Source: Owenia fusiformis
Lineage: Eukaryota; Annelida; Polychaeta; Sabellida; Oweniidae
NCBI GenBank assembly: GCA_903813345.2
Contig: CAIIXF020000002.1
Coordinates: 26,548,455-26,612,454 of the forward strand
Reading direction: 5' to 3'
Length of the DNA: 64,000 nt
Made by a program: the position numbers and the translations under genes
Part shown: piece after piece, positions 12,540-26,700 of the stretch
How positions within the stretch are numbered: the first letter of the stretch is position 1
How the letters are laid out: the number at the start of each line of letters is the position of its first letter
Notes under the pieces: generated by a model
What the model saw: only the letters and a program-made list of their open reading frames with translations
Told to the model about the DNA's origin: nothing
Databases searched by the model: none

Positions 12540-12758
12540 AAAAGTGTTCAATACTTTCGAATACTTACACCCATCTATGCACGGGGCGATATTCCTTATA
12601 AGGTTGTTATTTAAAACTGTTTGATACTTTCGAATAATTACATCCATCTATGCACGGAGCGATATTCCTTATAAGGTTGTTATTTAAAACTGTTCAATAC
12701 TTTCGAATAATTACATCCATCTATGCACGGAGCGATATTCCTTATAAGGTTGTTATAC
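12540..12758. repeat. three tandem copies of a 73-bp unit
   Basis: CCATCTATGC occurs at 12571, 12644 and 12717. Each unit reads AATACTTTCGAATAATTAC, CATCCATCTATGCACGGAGC, then GATATTCCTTATAAGGTTGT. The first copy is the most diverged. CTTATAAG in each unit is a self-complementary core. The array lies 1.5 kb upstream of the Xlox start. Confidence 0.9.
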
Positions 12759-12759
12759 A

Positions 12760-14304
12760 AAACACATCAACAAGTTTTTTTATCATTTTTACATAAAATT
12801 GACATAAAGTGTGTACAAATTCAGATATGTTCCTTTTATTTGCAAAATATCAGTAGAAATTGTAAAAAATATTATAAAAGTTATACGCAATAACATATTG
12901 GTTTTGCAGTTGAATTTTTGGGAACTTGGGAATTTTGTTCGCAAGTTACAATTTGTACTAGTATTCTATTTATGGTTAATTCACATGCGCTCGGAACTTA
13001 ATTATTGTTTGTAATCTTAAAAATCAACATGCATAGCTCTACTTTTAAAAATACATATATTATCTTGAAACTATTCTAAACATCCATAGGATGCAAAATT
13101 TATGGGACTTGAAATGATCGAAAAAAATATTTTAAATCCTTTCACTAACCACAATTGTTTGTCAATTTTTAAGTCAATAACGACGTCACTGATAATTATA
13201 TCGAATGTTTTTTATGTTGGTAAATATTATGACTACTGAGCAGAAAAAGAGCCAATGTACAATGTAAATGAACTTCATCTTATAACGCATGCTTTACGTT
13301 TGTGAATGGGTTAATAAAAGAAATGGGAAAAAATCAAGAACAACAAACGTTGAATAATCATTTAGGCCAGCCCAATTATGTAGTTTGATCAAGTGTTTTG
13401 TTTTAAAAAACTAGAAACACTCCCAAGGGAAAAAATAGTTTTTTAATAGGTAAAATATAATTTTGTTTGAAATTGTAACGATGGCCGTGTATGAATACAA
13501 GGCGACAGCATTTAGTTATTAGCGTGACAATATGAATTTGCCGCATACTTTGTTATTTCTAATCTCTAGAAAATCTTAACAAAATCAAAACATGTTGTTT
13601 TAATTGCTGCATATTTATCTTACAATCAACCAAGCCATAAATTATGAATGATTACCCCGATACCAGAAATATGCGTAAACTGTTGTTTTAACGTAAAATC
13701 GTAAATAAGTCCGGCTTTTCGCTTTGATATATCAAATATTATCAAAGAAGTCCGGATAAATGAAACCCATTGGGATCCTTGGTCAATACAAAACCATAAA
13801 TTCAACTTGTCAACTGCCCTACCATCAGCAAGGCAAATACTGTTAATGTGGTCTATAGTCATATGTCATAACTGTATTTTGTACATTTGCGACGTGTGTA
13901 GTTAATATAAGTTCTCTTGCTACATAACTTCTGATTGGTCAATCCTACGAAACCATATCATCATTTATAATTAATGTATTTTATCTTGAGACTTTTGGAC
14001 TGATAGTAATTGATTTCATCGCGAACATATGTATTTTATTCGATTGGTTTAGCGTAAGATGAAAGTATGATCTAAAGAAATTTGACAATGATGAATTGAT
14101 TACTTTCTTAAATAACTCTGTAACTTAGATTCCAGTGGCTTTGAGAAATGGCAAGACGCTAGGTGTGACAGTCTGAAAAACGTGGAGCGAAAGTTTTGAA
14201 TAGAGAACCAGGAATCGGAACAATACGTTGCCGCGGAAGTAAGGAGCGCGTGGAGCTCAATAACTCTCAGGTTCAAACTGGAGTGCCTCACCCTACCCCC
14301 GGGG
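12760..14304 (+). promoter_or_regulatory. Xlox proximal upstream region (putative promoter and 5' UTR)
   Basis: No exon of another gene is seen between the 73-bp repeat and the Xlox start. Two reversed CCAAT boxes (ATTGGTC near 13935 and GATTGGTT near 14042) and an AT-rich ATAATTAATG stretch lie within 400 bp of the start codon. GC content rises from about 14100 towards the coding exon. The transcription start cannot be fixed from sequence alone. Confidence 0.35.
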
Positions 14305-14785
14305 ATGGATGGGTCGAACCCGTACTGTTCGCAAGGGATGTATGGCAGGGATAGCTATGGGGGACATACCCAACAGAGTATGGGGCCCTATAACCTCCCA
14401 GCGTGTGTCTACGACACTAATAAACAAACAAGTATTGGACTAGACTATACAAGCCAGCATGGTATGGCTATGGTGGATCACATGGTGGAACAACCGATGG
14501 TCAATTCAATCCCGGCGCATAGCCTACAGCCTCAACCCACCCCGGCGCATATGCAACACGGGGTGAACATGAATATATCGAACTTAAACACAAATGTACC
14601 CCAACAACAATCTCACCCAACCAGCGTCCCGCTTCAGCCCCCACCTGCGCACCAAAGTCAAAAACCAAGTAACAGCAATGGAGGAAATTCCAGTAGTTCT
14701 AATAATAACAATGAGAAGCCACTTCAATTCCCTTGGATGAAGACTACGAAATCACACGCGCGCCAGTGGAAGGCACAATGGCCCG
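14305..14785 (+). CDS. Xlox: Xlox coding exon 1 (N-terminus and hexapeptide)
   Basis: Residues 1-160 plus the first base of the codon for Gly161. The start is the first ATG after an in-frame TGA at 14197-14199, with G at -3 and +4. The exon ends CCCG and the intron begins GTTAGT; this donor restores the frame with exon 2. The open frame runs two codons past the donor before a stop, so the splice is required. The last residues before the donor, around [11 protein letters not shown] and QWKAQWPG, match the Pdx/Xlox hexapeptide neighbourhood rather than other Hox classes. The exon is GC-richer than its surroundings. Confidence 0.93.
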
Positions 14786-17700
14786 GTTAGTATTCTATAA
14801 TTGGTAGACATATGTATTTACATAAATTTTGTGTATCTATTGTAATTATTTGTGTACCTATCTTATCTAAGTTTCGCAGTCCAAAAGTTTCATTTCTTGG
14901 GTCAGCGAGAATGCATAAGATAAAACGCGTTCCTGTTTCACCTGCACATTTACTCATTAATATGCAAAATGATCATTATGAAAACCATGTCGGCACTTTA
15001 ATTTGACTGATTTGCCAATGATTTGGGGATTGTATTTTTTTTAATTATGTGTTTTCTAAATATGATTTAAATAGGTGCACAAACTTTCAAAATATTTTAC
15101 TGCACATTGATAATACACAACATGCAGAGATGGAAAAATATCGAACCGTTTCGACAATATTCCTGAGAAACTGAAATGTATAAGAACATTGATACGTTAA
15201 ATAATTTTTAGGAGTTTACACTTTTTATGAACCATATAGATTTGTTAATAGAAAGAAAATACGTAAAAATATCATGTATATATCAAAATCAGGTTATTTG
15301 AATATATTTGCATTCGAACCGCTCAATTTATTTTTATTAGATACTTAATTTGCATGTAGGTAGAATAAAACTGGTAGGATAAGTGCATAAATATGTGAAT
15401 TTTCTTAAACTATTTAAATGACTATATTAATCTATTAATGAAATGCATATCATAATTCATTTTTTTCTATTTATATTTAAACGTTTTGATATACACTATT
15501 TTGTTTTCATGTGTTTTCATGGACTATCTACAAAATAATGATTGTATTGAGCTTGATTGTAAAATATGATAGGTGCATGTACGTGTATCTATGCACGATT
15601 GAATAATTGCACGATTGAAATTTATAGCATATATATTTATAAAAAGCGCGCATTATAGTTTAAATTCCCAATCTAAATCAGTTTACGCGTCCCCTAAATA
15701 TTGCACATGTCTGTGCTTATTTTCAATGAATAAAATAGAAATAAAAAAGTATACACTTATAAATCATCGTGCATCATAAGTTTGTCTATGAAGGATGTAC
15801 ACTGTATACAGTACAACTAACTTCTTGAAGATGCATCGCTGCTAATTAAAATGTTTATGCTAAGATATTTTTTACAAATTACATGTTTACAGACATACCT
15901 CTAATCCATTATAATCTAAAACAAATAGATCCCTTCACTTTGGAATTATTTAAGGCAACATATCTATTATAAAGAATGTAAAATCAGATCCCATATATTT
16001 TTGCTAATTTATGTTTCGGTAAAAAATATACTAATTATTTAGTCGTAGTAACATCTCTGACATCTCTAACATCCCCTTTTTATTACAGTCTAATGGTCAT
16101 ACTTGATTAAATATTTCGTCGCTGTGCTACCATCATTACCTTTAATTATCTGTTTTACCATTTTACAATATAAAAATAAATTGTAAATACCATTAACATA
16201 ATCCAAAGAAAATCAAAAAGAGTCGAAACGTGGGAAGTATCTTGAAAGCTCGTGGTTTATCATAGAAGACACTTTTTGATACAAACGCATTTAATGATAG
16301 TCTATACACTCTAGCAGAAATATGAAAAAGTCTAAAAATTACTCCAAAGAAAGTCGGGCAATTCTTTATGACAGGAACCCATTGGCTATATTGTAACGAC
16401 TACATGTAACTCTTTCCAGATACCATGATGGATTGATTTGATAAATGAATAATTTATTCTAAATCAAACTTATATTTTACGGAATGCTGACATTTTGATG
16501 GAATATAAGGAAACATTAATTGTTTGGATAATAGCATTGATTCTTGTCGACCCAATTCCGGAACATACATATGATACTTTATACGTTACACCGCGTTCGT
16601 GTTACAAAATAGAACATTTAAAATGTACTAGCATACCATACGAAAAAATGCAGGGTATTTTTAATTGTTTGAATAAAAATATGACTAAAATGTACAGCCA
16701 GAATTAGAAACGCAAGCTATATAACATAAGTGCACATGAGAAAATAAAAAATATCCACGTCTCCTTAGTTCACTCAAAAACAACTATAAAATTCCCTAAA
16801 ATAATGAAGCATGCGAGCATGACAATAGAATGGATAATTATACCCGTATATAGTATATACCTTAACTATATTTATAGTTTCTAGATATATAGTAAATTCT
16901 TGTTTCATTTTTATCTGTAGCTTTTATTAATAAATATTTTAGGAATAACATTTGAAAGGGAGAATAAACACTTAAACTGACCCACCAAGCAAAACCGCAA
17001 CTACATTTTTGGACATTGAAAATAAATATTATTCAAATTATCTTGTCTAATTACTTTTAACATGGTGAAACAGTATTACCGCATCATGAAAGGATCGTAT
17101 AACAAAACACTCGAATTAAAAAATGAAATTATAGAAGTGACATCAAGTTAAAAACATTTTCTCATTTATGAAGACTATGGACATTCCTAACAAAAGTCGG
17201 TGAACTTTTAACTATTTAACAAACATAAAGGTTTTAATTGTACATAATATATGAAAATAATAAAAAATGATTATTGCAAAATGTTCAGTTATGGAACTTA
17301 TTCAAGGAAACTTTGAATAGTCTCAAGAATACAGTACCTTTTTTACCAGAATACTCCCAAAAATGTCAGGGAATTCTTATGAATCCTTGAAAAATAAACG
17401 TTATAAATTTCAGCGTTTCTTTCATTTTTTGAGCAGACAAAAATATTTGAAAAATATCAAAATTAAAATAATGATGATATATCGAAGCAAATGTTTCAGT
17501 TGGTTTAGGGTACTTAAAAATAAATACTTGTTCATCTTATTTTAATGATTTTTGCACAATGTGTTCATCGTTCGTTCAAAGTTCGTAAAACGAGAACAGG
17601 TAATAGACTAGATGCGGGTAGAAAAAATCTTGATTTACGCCATTAAATATTCAAAATTCAGTCAAATCGATGTTATATTTGAAATCAACATGCAAAAGTA

Positions 17701-20700
17701 CCTCTAGAAATATGGTTTCGAAAATTGTTTATCAAGTTTGAAAATTTAATTATTCTTGAAAGTGTGACTTCTAGTTCGGGTTGATTCTCCATAGAGCCCG
17801 TGTTACAAAATCTCAAAAAGTGAAATATATTTTCTTGTATTGGTCAGATAAAATTTTCATTTACTGGACATATTTTGATTTGCATATAATTAGATACATA
17901 AGGGTTATATGAAAATTGAACCACTTAACCGGATGTAATTTAAGTTAAAGGGAACTTTCTACTATACCCGCCATGCTATCTGGCCCGAACGAGTCACCTG
18001 GTGGTAAAACTGGTAACTACCTACTCGCATCTGCGTTATTGCCTCGTATTTTATAGGTGTCTAAATGACAATTATACAAAGACGAACACATTATTCTTTT
18101 ATTTCATTTATCGTTTCATTATTTTTCTCTTTTATAACGGTATATACTATGATGCCACAAACATCAGGCTCTATTACACACTGGGCTTATAAGAATCCAC
18201 TTTTCGGACAAAAGTTATGGTGTTCTTTCTGAATTCTGATATTTTTCTGTTTCATCGTTCGTCCAGTCTGCCATTCAATATAAGTTCCTCATATTTGATG
18301 CTCTCCTTATCTTCCATATTAACCATATATATATTGGTTTTCACATTCTAATTTTCATTTTAAATATGAATTACAATATTTCAAGTACTCAATGTAGATT
18401 GAAATGAACAGATGAAGGCAAAATGAAAGATTTGGGCTCTCAGTGGTTGAGCTCGTATAGTACACTACGGGTATACACTTTATCTGGAGTAGGGATGGGT
18501 GATGTTAGGTGATGCGTTTTTCCCCTTTTCCGCCTTCCTGCACCGGGGAAACCTCATCATTTGGTTATTTTGTGATTGAGGGATGGATTGAGGATCAATT
18601 TTACTGAAAACTGAAAACATTTCCAAAATGAGTGAAAGACATATTTTCATATACGACATTGGAGTGATATGAGGTCAGAGCTTATCACAGATTAATTTGT
18701 TTTCCAAATCAAACAGATTAAAGAGAGCTGTTAGATGATTTATCTGAAAATATCGGTGGACAAACCATATATGCTTATAGTATAACGACAAGCAAGTTCC
18801 TTCCTAACTGGGGTACATGGCACTTAGCGTTGATACGAATCTGTAATGCTAATGAGATTTTGGCTAAATGTTATAGTGGCCATCTTTAGGAATCTCCTCT
18901 CCTGTCCCGTTTTCATTACATTTTCTCTTTTTCTGAAAAGTGTGGGCTAAATCTTCATTGATGCAATGTTAAAATTCTTTGGAACTTTTTATTCGTCTAA
19001 TAACCCAAATTTTCATGATTAATCACAATATGAACATCAGTAGGGTAAAGCATATGGCATTCCGGCCCAACCAAAACATATAGAAAAAGTGCTGACATCT
19101 ATTAGTTCAGCTTTATTCAGCTATACGGTAAGACTCTTATAAAACTCCTTTGAATTTATGTGTAAAATATGTTGTGGATGGCTCTATTGAACGGAACGTT
19201 TTATTTGCTTTTGAATGTCACTCTTTTCCGAAAACTTTATTGAAGACAACACTGTCTTTGATTTATTTAGCGGGGACAAGATTTTGGACACATTAACTTA
19301 ACACCACAAAACACCTAGAACAAATTTGATGAACGCAAAATGTATATCTCATCTTTAGATGTTACTGTGTGTGTGTACCATTATGTTTCGAAGTAAGAAT
19401 ATTGATCATAACATTTTCATATACGTTTTCAATTGATTCCATTTTCTTCCTCTGTTTACAATTGGTAAATATGGGATTAACGGAGCAGATTATCTCCAAA
19501 AGGAATTTCCGATTGCTAATCATACTGACACATCGAATAGCTTAGTCAACATAGTTAATTGTGCAAGTGATGCATTATTTCTATTTGATATTATTAAACT
19601 TTTTTAATTCTTCAAAACTGTCACGTTCACTTATATCATAAATTATATCAGTATTACGTTCTGGAACCTTTTTACACATTTTAGATGAATTGATGTTCAA
19701 TAAAAAAGCAATATGGATTCAAAACTAGTGTAAGTGATTTTATGAGAAGAACAAATATCAATGATTGTTTCCGCAAAGTTCAGTTTGATTCTGATCAGGA
19801 ATTCCCAATTAAATAGTTGTATTATTACTATTTTTGTAATACAACTTTACCAATATAAATGAGAATGTTCGGTATGATGCTTCGACTATGAATTGCAATC
19901 TGCTTATTGAGTTATAAATAACGGTTCATACATATATAATAAACCTATCTATGAACCTATTTATATTATATATACAATATAAATATATGTCCCTTGTCCA
20001 TATATCCACTGTTAAAGAGTGAATGGAAGTAATGCCTCCGTCACATTTGATCTTCGGCAACCGTACGGCGACAGTAGCTTCCATTAACCGAGAGAAATTT
20101 GAAGCATAAAATCAAGGGATAAACAAGACAATATAAATTTTCTATATTGATTTTGTGAAGCTACGGCCGCGAATACGCCCGCCGTAGAGCAAATGTGACG
20201 GAGGCTTTATAGACACATGGTCGCTGGCCACATTCGGTTATTCACATAACTACAAAATGGTTATTGTTCATTACATATAAAAGACAAGCCGTCCCTTCAA
20301 ATATCTATTAAATATATATATGAAAAATATCCATTTACATGGCAAAACTATATATCCGGGTAATTCATGATAAATGAATATTTTCGATACCACCACTTTT
20401 TCCATTCTATGTTATAGTAATAGAATATGACCTCAGACAAATATATAACTCAGCCATAAAATTTACAAAAGAAGCTTAGTCTCAAACACTTTAGCGGCAA
20501 CAATAGACCAACATACTAATGTGAAAAAAAAATTTAAAAAATTTGTTGTTGTTGACGGGTCATCAGAATATCATATTCATTGTACTATTGAACTGTCAAA
20601 TTTAAAGCTATTTTGTTGACACAGTAGTAGTCATCCCTCTGATAGCATTGAGATTAATTTGTTACTTCGCTACTGAAGTTATCATAACACAACACGGGCT

Positions 20701-23700
20701 TTGCTTAACATTTCAGGAATTATCGCTTTTCACCTTGTGTTAATAAATTGTTACTAGAGTGTACTATCGGGTTGAAGTGGTACACGTTGTCTTGACCAAA
20801 CTACGATAATTCTCATCAAGAAAAAATCTTGAATTGGTATAATCAAACGGGTTAGTTGCGTTAATTGAAAAGAGTTTGTGTCATATTTTTACCGAGTTAT
20901 AGATATTTAGTCAAATAATTTCAAGAAATAAGAAAAGAATTGGAAATATATACAAGAGACAAAAGAAAGTGATAATCAATTAAATGTTGGAAAATCTTAT
21001 TGGTAACGATGGGAAATCGAGTGAAGCGTTTCTCGCAATAATTTTGACATTACGCATGTTTACACTTAGTTCTCTTGGCAACGTAGTATCATGCAACTAA
21101 ATATACTGGACGATATGAAAACATTATTGAACCAAAACTAGATTTTGGTTTAATTTGATTTCTAATAAGAGTTAGATGAACATCTTGCTATATTATATTT
21201 CTAAAAAATTAACTGTCATAATTCGATCAAGAAACCCCATCGAATTTGTAGCATTTTAATTGGTCATAAATCAAGTGAAATCATTTGTGAAAAGTAGACC
21301 CTTTCCCGTCGCATTAAATAGCAATAGTGTTGCCTAAACAGCTCATAGATAAGATACAGGACAGTACCAGTGACATGGAAGTCACTAATAGTCCCCAAAA
21401 GGATCAGTATTAGAGGTTTCCTGCTAATTTTGATGACATATTCGTCCAATATAGTATCAATAATTTGATCCAATAATAATGTTAGATCGCTATTACATTG
21501 CAGAATAGTTTTTAGCAACATATAATTATAATTGGACTAAAACTAAACTGAACTATGATAAGGCTAGATAGAAGACTATTTTAGCTTTAATGGCAAAACA
21601 CAAAGGGCAACATTTGCATTGGAACACAAATTACAAAATATCCCCAAATAGCCTGTAGTATATCAAACGATAGGACACATGAAAGATACGCAAAACAAAC
21701 ATCGACCCCGTATCAATAACCTTCTAACCTTATAAAACTGATAATATATCGAAGTCAAAAGCTCCATTTGATCCCATTCCATCTAATATATGGTCTTCCT
21801 GCAATTCAAAAATCTACATTATTAAATTTCTTTCATTTTTTATTTTACATGTATCTAGACCGTCAGGAGACAAAAAATCGACAATAATAGTCATTGATCA
21901 AAAAATAATATAAATCCATGGCCAGTTCATCCTATGACCAATATCTAACGTTATATACAATTTTAGAATGGAAACCTATCATGATGATTTATTCTAACAT
22001 ACAATTTATGACTAATGTATTAAAATGTTTTAATCTGATTAACAAAATTTGAAATATGCATTGAATTGTTGTATATAATCAGAGTGAAAGAATTATGGAA
22101 TTGTTCAAAAGTTTCACGTGCTTTATAAATGTTCTTCCAGAGTGCGATAACAAAATGTATACAAACAATATCAATTTCAATTTGTAAGCTCCGATATTGG
22201 AAAAAACACATATAGCAACATAGATAAAGCAAAGAAATAAGTTGAGAGGGTGTAAAATGTATGTACCTGTATGTAGTAACAAAATTCCTACGAAACAGAA
22301 ATATAAGTCTTAACAGATTAAAAGTTCAAGCAATAATATCTTGCATACAGGTCTCATTATTATATCATTGTAAACATTTTAACATTTAAGCTTTTTGACA
22401 ATAGCCAGTATTGAAATCGTATTACAATTATAAATTACCAACCCATTGAAAAAGAAAAAGAAATGTGCATCGAATGGCCAAAAACACATATTTCACAAAA
22501 CATGATAAAGTTATTATTAATGTCATAGAAGATATACATTTATTAAACATATGTTTTACCCACAATCTTAAGCAATCAACGGTCCAATTGAACTTTGTAT
22601 AATACAACCTTTCGATGGAACTTCAAAGCATCGGGTCGGGCCTACACGATTTATCGAGCTGGGTTCGAAGTACGTTGGAGGGAGGCACGATGCAGTAGCG
22701 CTTGGCGCTTATGTCAACGGCTATCCATATCTTGACGGCAAATGATAACGCTAAAGGGCCTAGAGTGTACTCAACTCAACCTATACAATCCACTGCAACT
22801 ATTCAATTAAGGAGTATTGCTTTTTGACGGGGACAAGAGTATTGTAATGATTTATTTTTTTAAAACTAAGAGATTTTCAGGAAGACTGCAAAATATATTA
22901 CTAAATATTGAAAGTAGTGAAACGGGACTGCATGATAACTATATAATTGAAGAGGCTAACATAAGTGTCCCTTGCAAATTTGTTTTTAATATATCTATTA
23001 ACTCAGCAAAATATAACAACACAATACTACATAGCATAGATCAGTACATAGAGATTATCCTATATGAGGTTCAGGATACATGGATTATCCCGAGGCAATA
23101 TTTGCCCGAAGGCCGCAGGTCCCGAGGGAAAATATATTATATTGGCCAAGGGATAATCCCAATATCCTGAACCGACTATAGGATAATATGTTTATCCCAT
23201 ACCAATCTTGGTCATCTGGTTCACATTGTATGAGATATATTGTATGAAATATATGAGGGTTATGTTATGGGAGGTTTTGGATATGGGGTATATCCCGAGG
23301 GAAATATTGATATCTTACCGAGGGCCCGGAGGGCACGAGGTAAGATATCATATTTTCCGAGGGATATACCCGACATCCAAAACCGAGCATCACATAACTA
23401 ATTTATCCTATGACAAGTAACTTTTATCTATGAGACATTGATTATTCCCTCAACTGATAAATTTCATTACTTTCAAGATATTCTTCGACGTTTTGGTCAA
23501 GAAAATATCTACCGCCGTCTGCTTCCAATTTGGTAGTTTCGCTATAGCAAGATATTCTAACGAATATTGACTGTTTCTACACTGAGCAAAAACGTTTCCC
23601 CGGGAATATTGGTGCAGGAGATATACAGCGGGAGATATATATATATATGTCCCGCTCCTCCAAGATATCAATTTTATATCCCGCTGTTATGTTCCTGAAA

Positions 23701-26700
23701 CTTCACTTGTCGTAGGATTATTTAGAATATTCATGTCTAGTTTGTTTTCTTGGCCGTGGGCGGACTTTCCTGTTTTTTCAAATATTCCCATATTTATTTC
23801 CTCGAATTTTTGATTGATTAAGTGGATGCTCCTTCCCTTTTTTAAACCGTCAAACAGATCCCAATTGTCTGTGTTTTCTCCATTGCCGTTTACAGTCATT
23901 ACGCGAACGTTACAAATTATGAATAAATATGCGAATGGAGATTATGACGTAGCGGGACGTAAAGCTATATCTGCCCGCTGATGAAAATATAAGTTTTTAC
24001 AAACCGGCTATATGTACCTGTAACATGTCCAAGTATGGGATAAAATACAAGACAAGACAGGGAAATTCATTAGGGCCCGATACAACAAAAGTGACATCAT
24101 ATAAAAAACATCACAACACAACTCAATACGTACATTCAAACAAGCTAAACACAAAACAAACAATTAGGCAGCATAGCATGATACAACATAAGAAATACAA
24201 ACAAAACACGTGAAAGCAAGAAACATTGTAAGGGACATCCATATATTCCTATATAATCATGTATAATATCCAGTAAAAAATAAGTTCCAGTCAAAAACAA
24301 TACATAAACAGAACAAAATAAAACGCAAGAAAACAACAGAACAAATACACTGACACGCGTTCCCAACAAAACTAGTAAGCTCAAACAAACAAAATAAACG
24401 AGTAATATAATTTTAGTTTACAATTTATGTTCTAAAATGATTTGTGTCAAAAAGCAGGGATTTTTGACCTCATTTCAGAGATCATAGTAAAACTGATATT
24501 ATAATTCAGTCTGTATAATTTAGAGCAACAATCCTCGACACTTCAGATCAAAATAATTATCTCAAGTATTTGTTTGTGAAACGGATCGTTCGGTACATAT
24601 CAATAACTTTGCCTTACATAATCTATAGATATTAAATAAAAAACACATCCATTTTTGAACGATCTTAGATATAGCAATGCTAATATTCTTTATTTGCAAG
24701 GCTGTCTAATACTCTCATGCAATCGGAATGGTACAACTTGGGAAGGCTTGTTCTCAATCGTATATTGTGAAGTGAACAAGTGTATCTGTCACATTTAAGG
24801 AGGCTTTGGGAAGAGTTTAAGGAGATAACAACCCTTGTGATGAAGATCGTGCTTTTCTAGAGGAGACTTTGCCCAATATAAAATTTGATTCAAAGTGTAA
24901 TGTTATGAGTAATTCACATAAACCACGTATGGTTCGGTCATATTTGCTACGGCGACCGTACGGTCTGTCATTTCTGCGGCCAGAAACATACTTACGATCG
25001 CATTAGAATTTTCTCGCGGTCAGTTACTTTAGCAGTTAGATTTTCTACGGCATCAGTGTGGCTAATTTTGATTTTGAGGAGACATGAACGTTACGTTGCC
25101 GTACTGCCTTTAAATGACGACGCATGGTCAGTGTAGGGCGTCCCTACAGCGGGCGTACAGGGTGTCAAATGGCGTCGTGTTCCCCTTCAACAGCATAAAC
25201 TTTTTTCTTGAAACTCTAAGTAGACGCAAAGCAGCCGCAGGGGGCCTTATGGCGGTCAATTGTAACCTATAAAATCTCAGGGCAGCCAGTAGTCGATTCG
25301 TTTACCTCCAACTGCTTTAATTCGCAGCGTGTTTATTTATTTGAATTAATACAATAATGTAGTATCCATAAAGTATACCTTTTAAATGCTATGTTATACG
25401 TATCAGATCCCGTTTTAGAACTATCAGAAAATTTCATGAGACTTAACATCCGTATTAGTATTATAAATTATTTCTATTTTAATAAAAGTTGAAAATGTCA
25501 TTCGATAAATTAGATTGTATCATTTAACGCCACCATCATTGGGTGACGACATACAAAACAAGTTCCAGAAAAATATTATGGAATAAATAGGTTATTGATG
25601 GTCGTGATGGAATATGATTTTTTCTTCGAAAAAATATGATATTGGCCTCGGAAAATATCATATTGACACTCGGGCTGTCGCCCTCGGTCAATATGATATT
25701 TTTCTTGGTTAATATCATATTTTCCCTCGAAATAAAATCCATATTACATCCCTCCCATTAAATAACCTCTCTGTATGCTAAACATGGATAAAACCCATAT
25801 CATGAGCACCATAGGATATCATCTAAAGTTATAAAGAAACGTTTTTCAAGGTTTTCTAATAACGTCGATGTTTCCAGCGGTTAGATAGCAAACACATAAG
25901 AGCTTATCCAGTTAATCATTAATGCAAACATCGGAAAAAATAGACATATAAAATTAATTTAATAAATGATAATAACGGACCTTGATCAAAATTACTCCAC
26001 TTGTTCTCCCAGCTAGTCGTAATTTATCAAAAAATTCCAGTCCAAAGTCAACGGGATCTCAGCTTATTATTTAATTTTACAGAGATTACTACCAGCGTGT
26101 GTTTAACTTTTCATATTAATTATTTTCTGTCAATTGAGATAAATTGAGATATGTCACAATGGCTCGTGTCTTATAAGAATGGTATAATACCCCTTCGTCT
26201 CTTAATAGCCCATCGAGTAGCTCCGAATGGCTCTTGTACCACAACCCATTTCCTAAACTTCGTTCTTCGTTCATTTTGCCTTAAAACGTTATCATTTGAT
26301 TTCAAATGTTGATCAAAATATGCATTGATTTATTCATTTACCAAGAAAAAGATATAGGTCTAGTTATTATACTTTCTCGGAAAAGGTTTGAGATTATCAT
26401 CACGTTATCATGTTTTCTCTTACACTATATTCGTCCATGGACATTTCTGCATTTCTCGAAATCATACAGGGTGGGACACAAAAGGCAACCCAAACAAATA
26501 TTTATGACTCAGTCATCCGACATGTGTTTTAAGTTATATTTGGCACAATCGAATGATCAATGTTCGTCTATTCCGCATAGTTTCATTTATCTTTTCCAAA
26601 TTGTCACAATTTTATGTCACGTTTTTACAAAACGTGCTTCAAATGCCCATATTCACTATATACGCACATACCTGTATCATTGGAGCTGTTTCAAGGTAAT

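Noticed and set aside
22615-22780. Possible tRNA with a GGGTTCGAAGTACG word
   Set aside because: The B box lacks the final CC, and no A box or cloverleaf could be formed on either strand.
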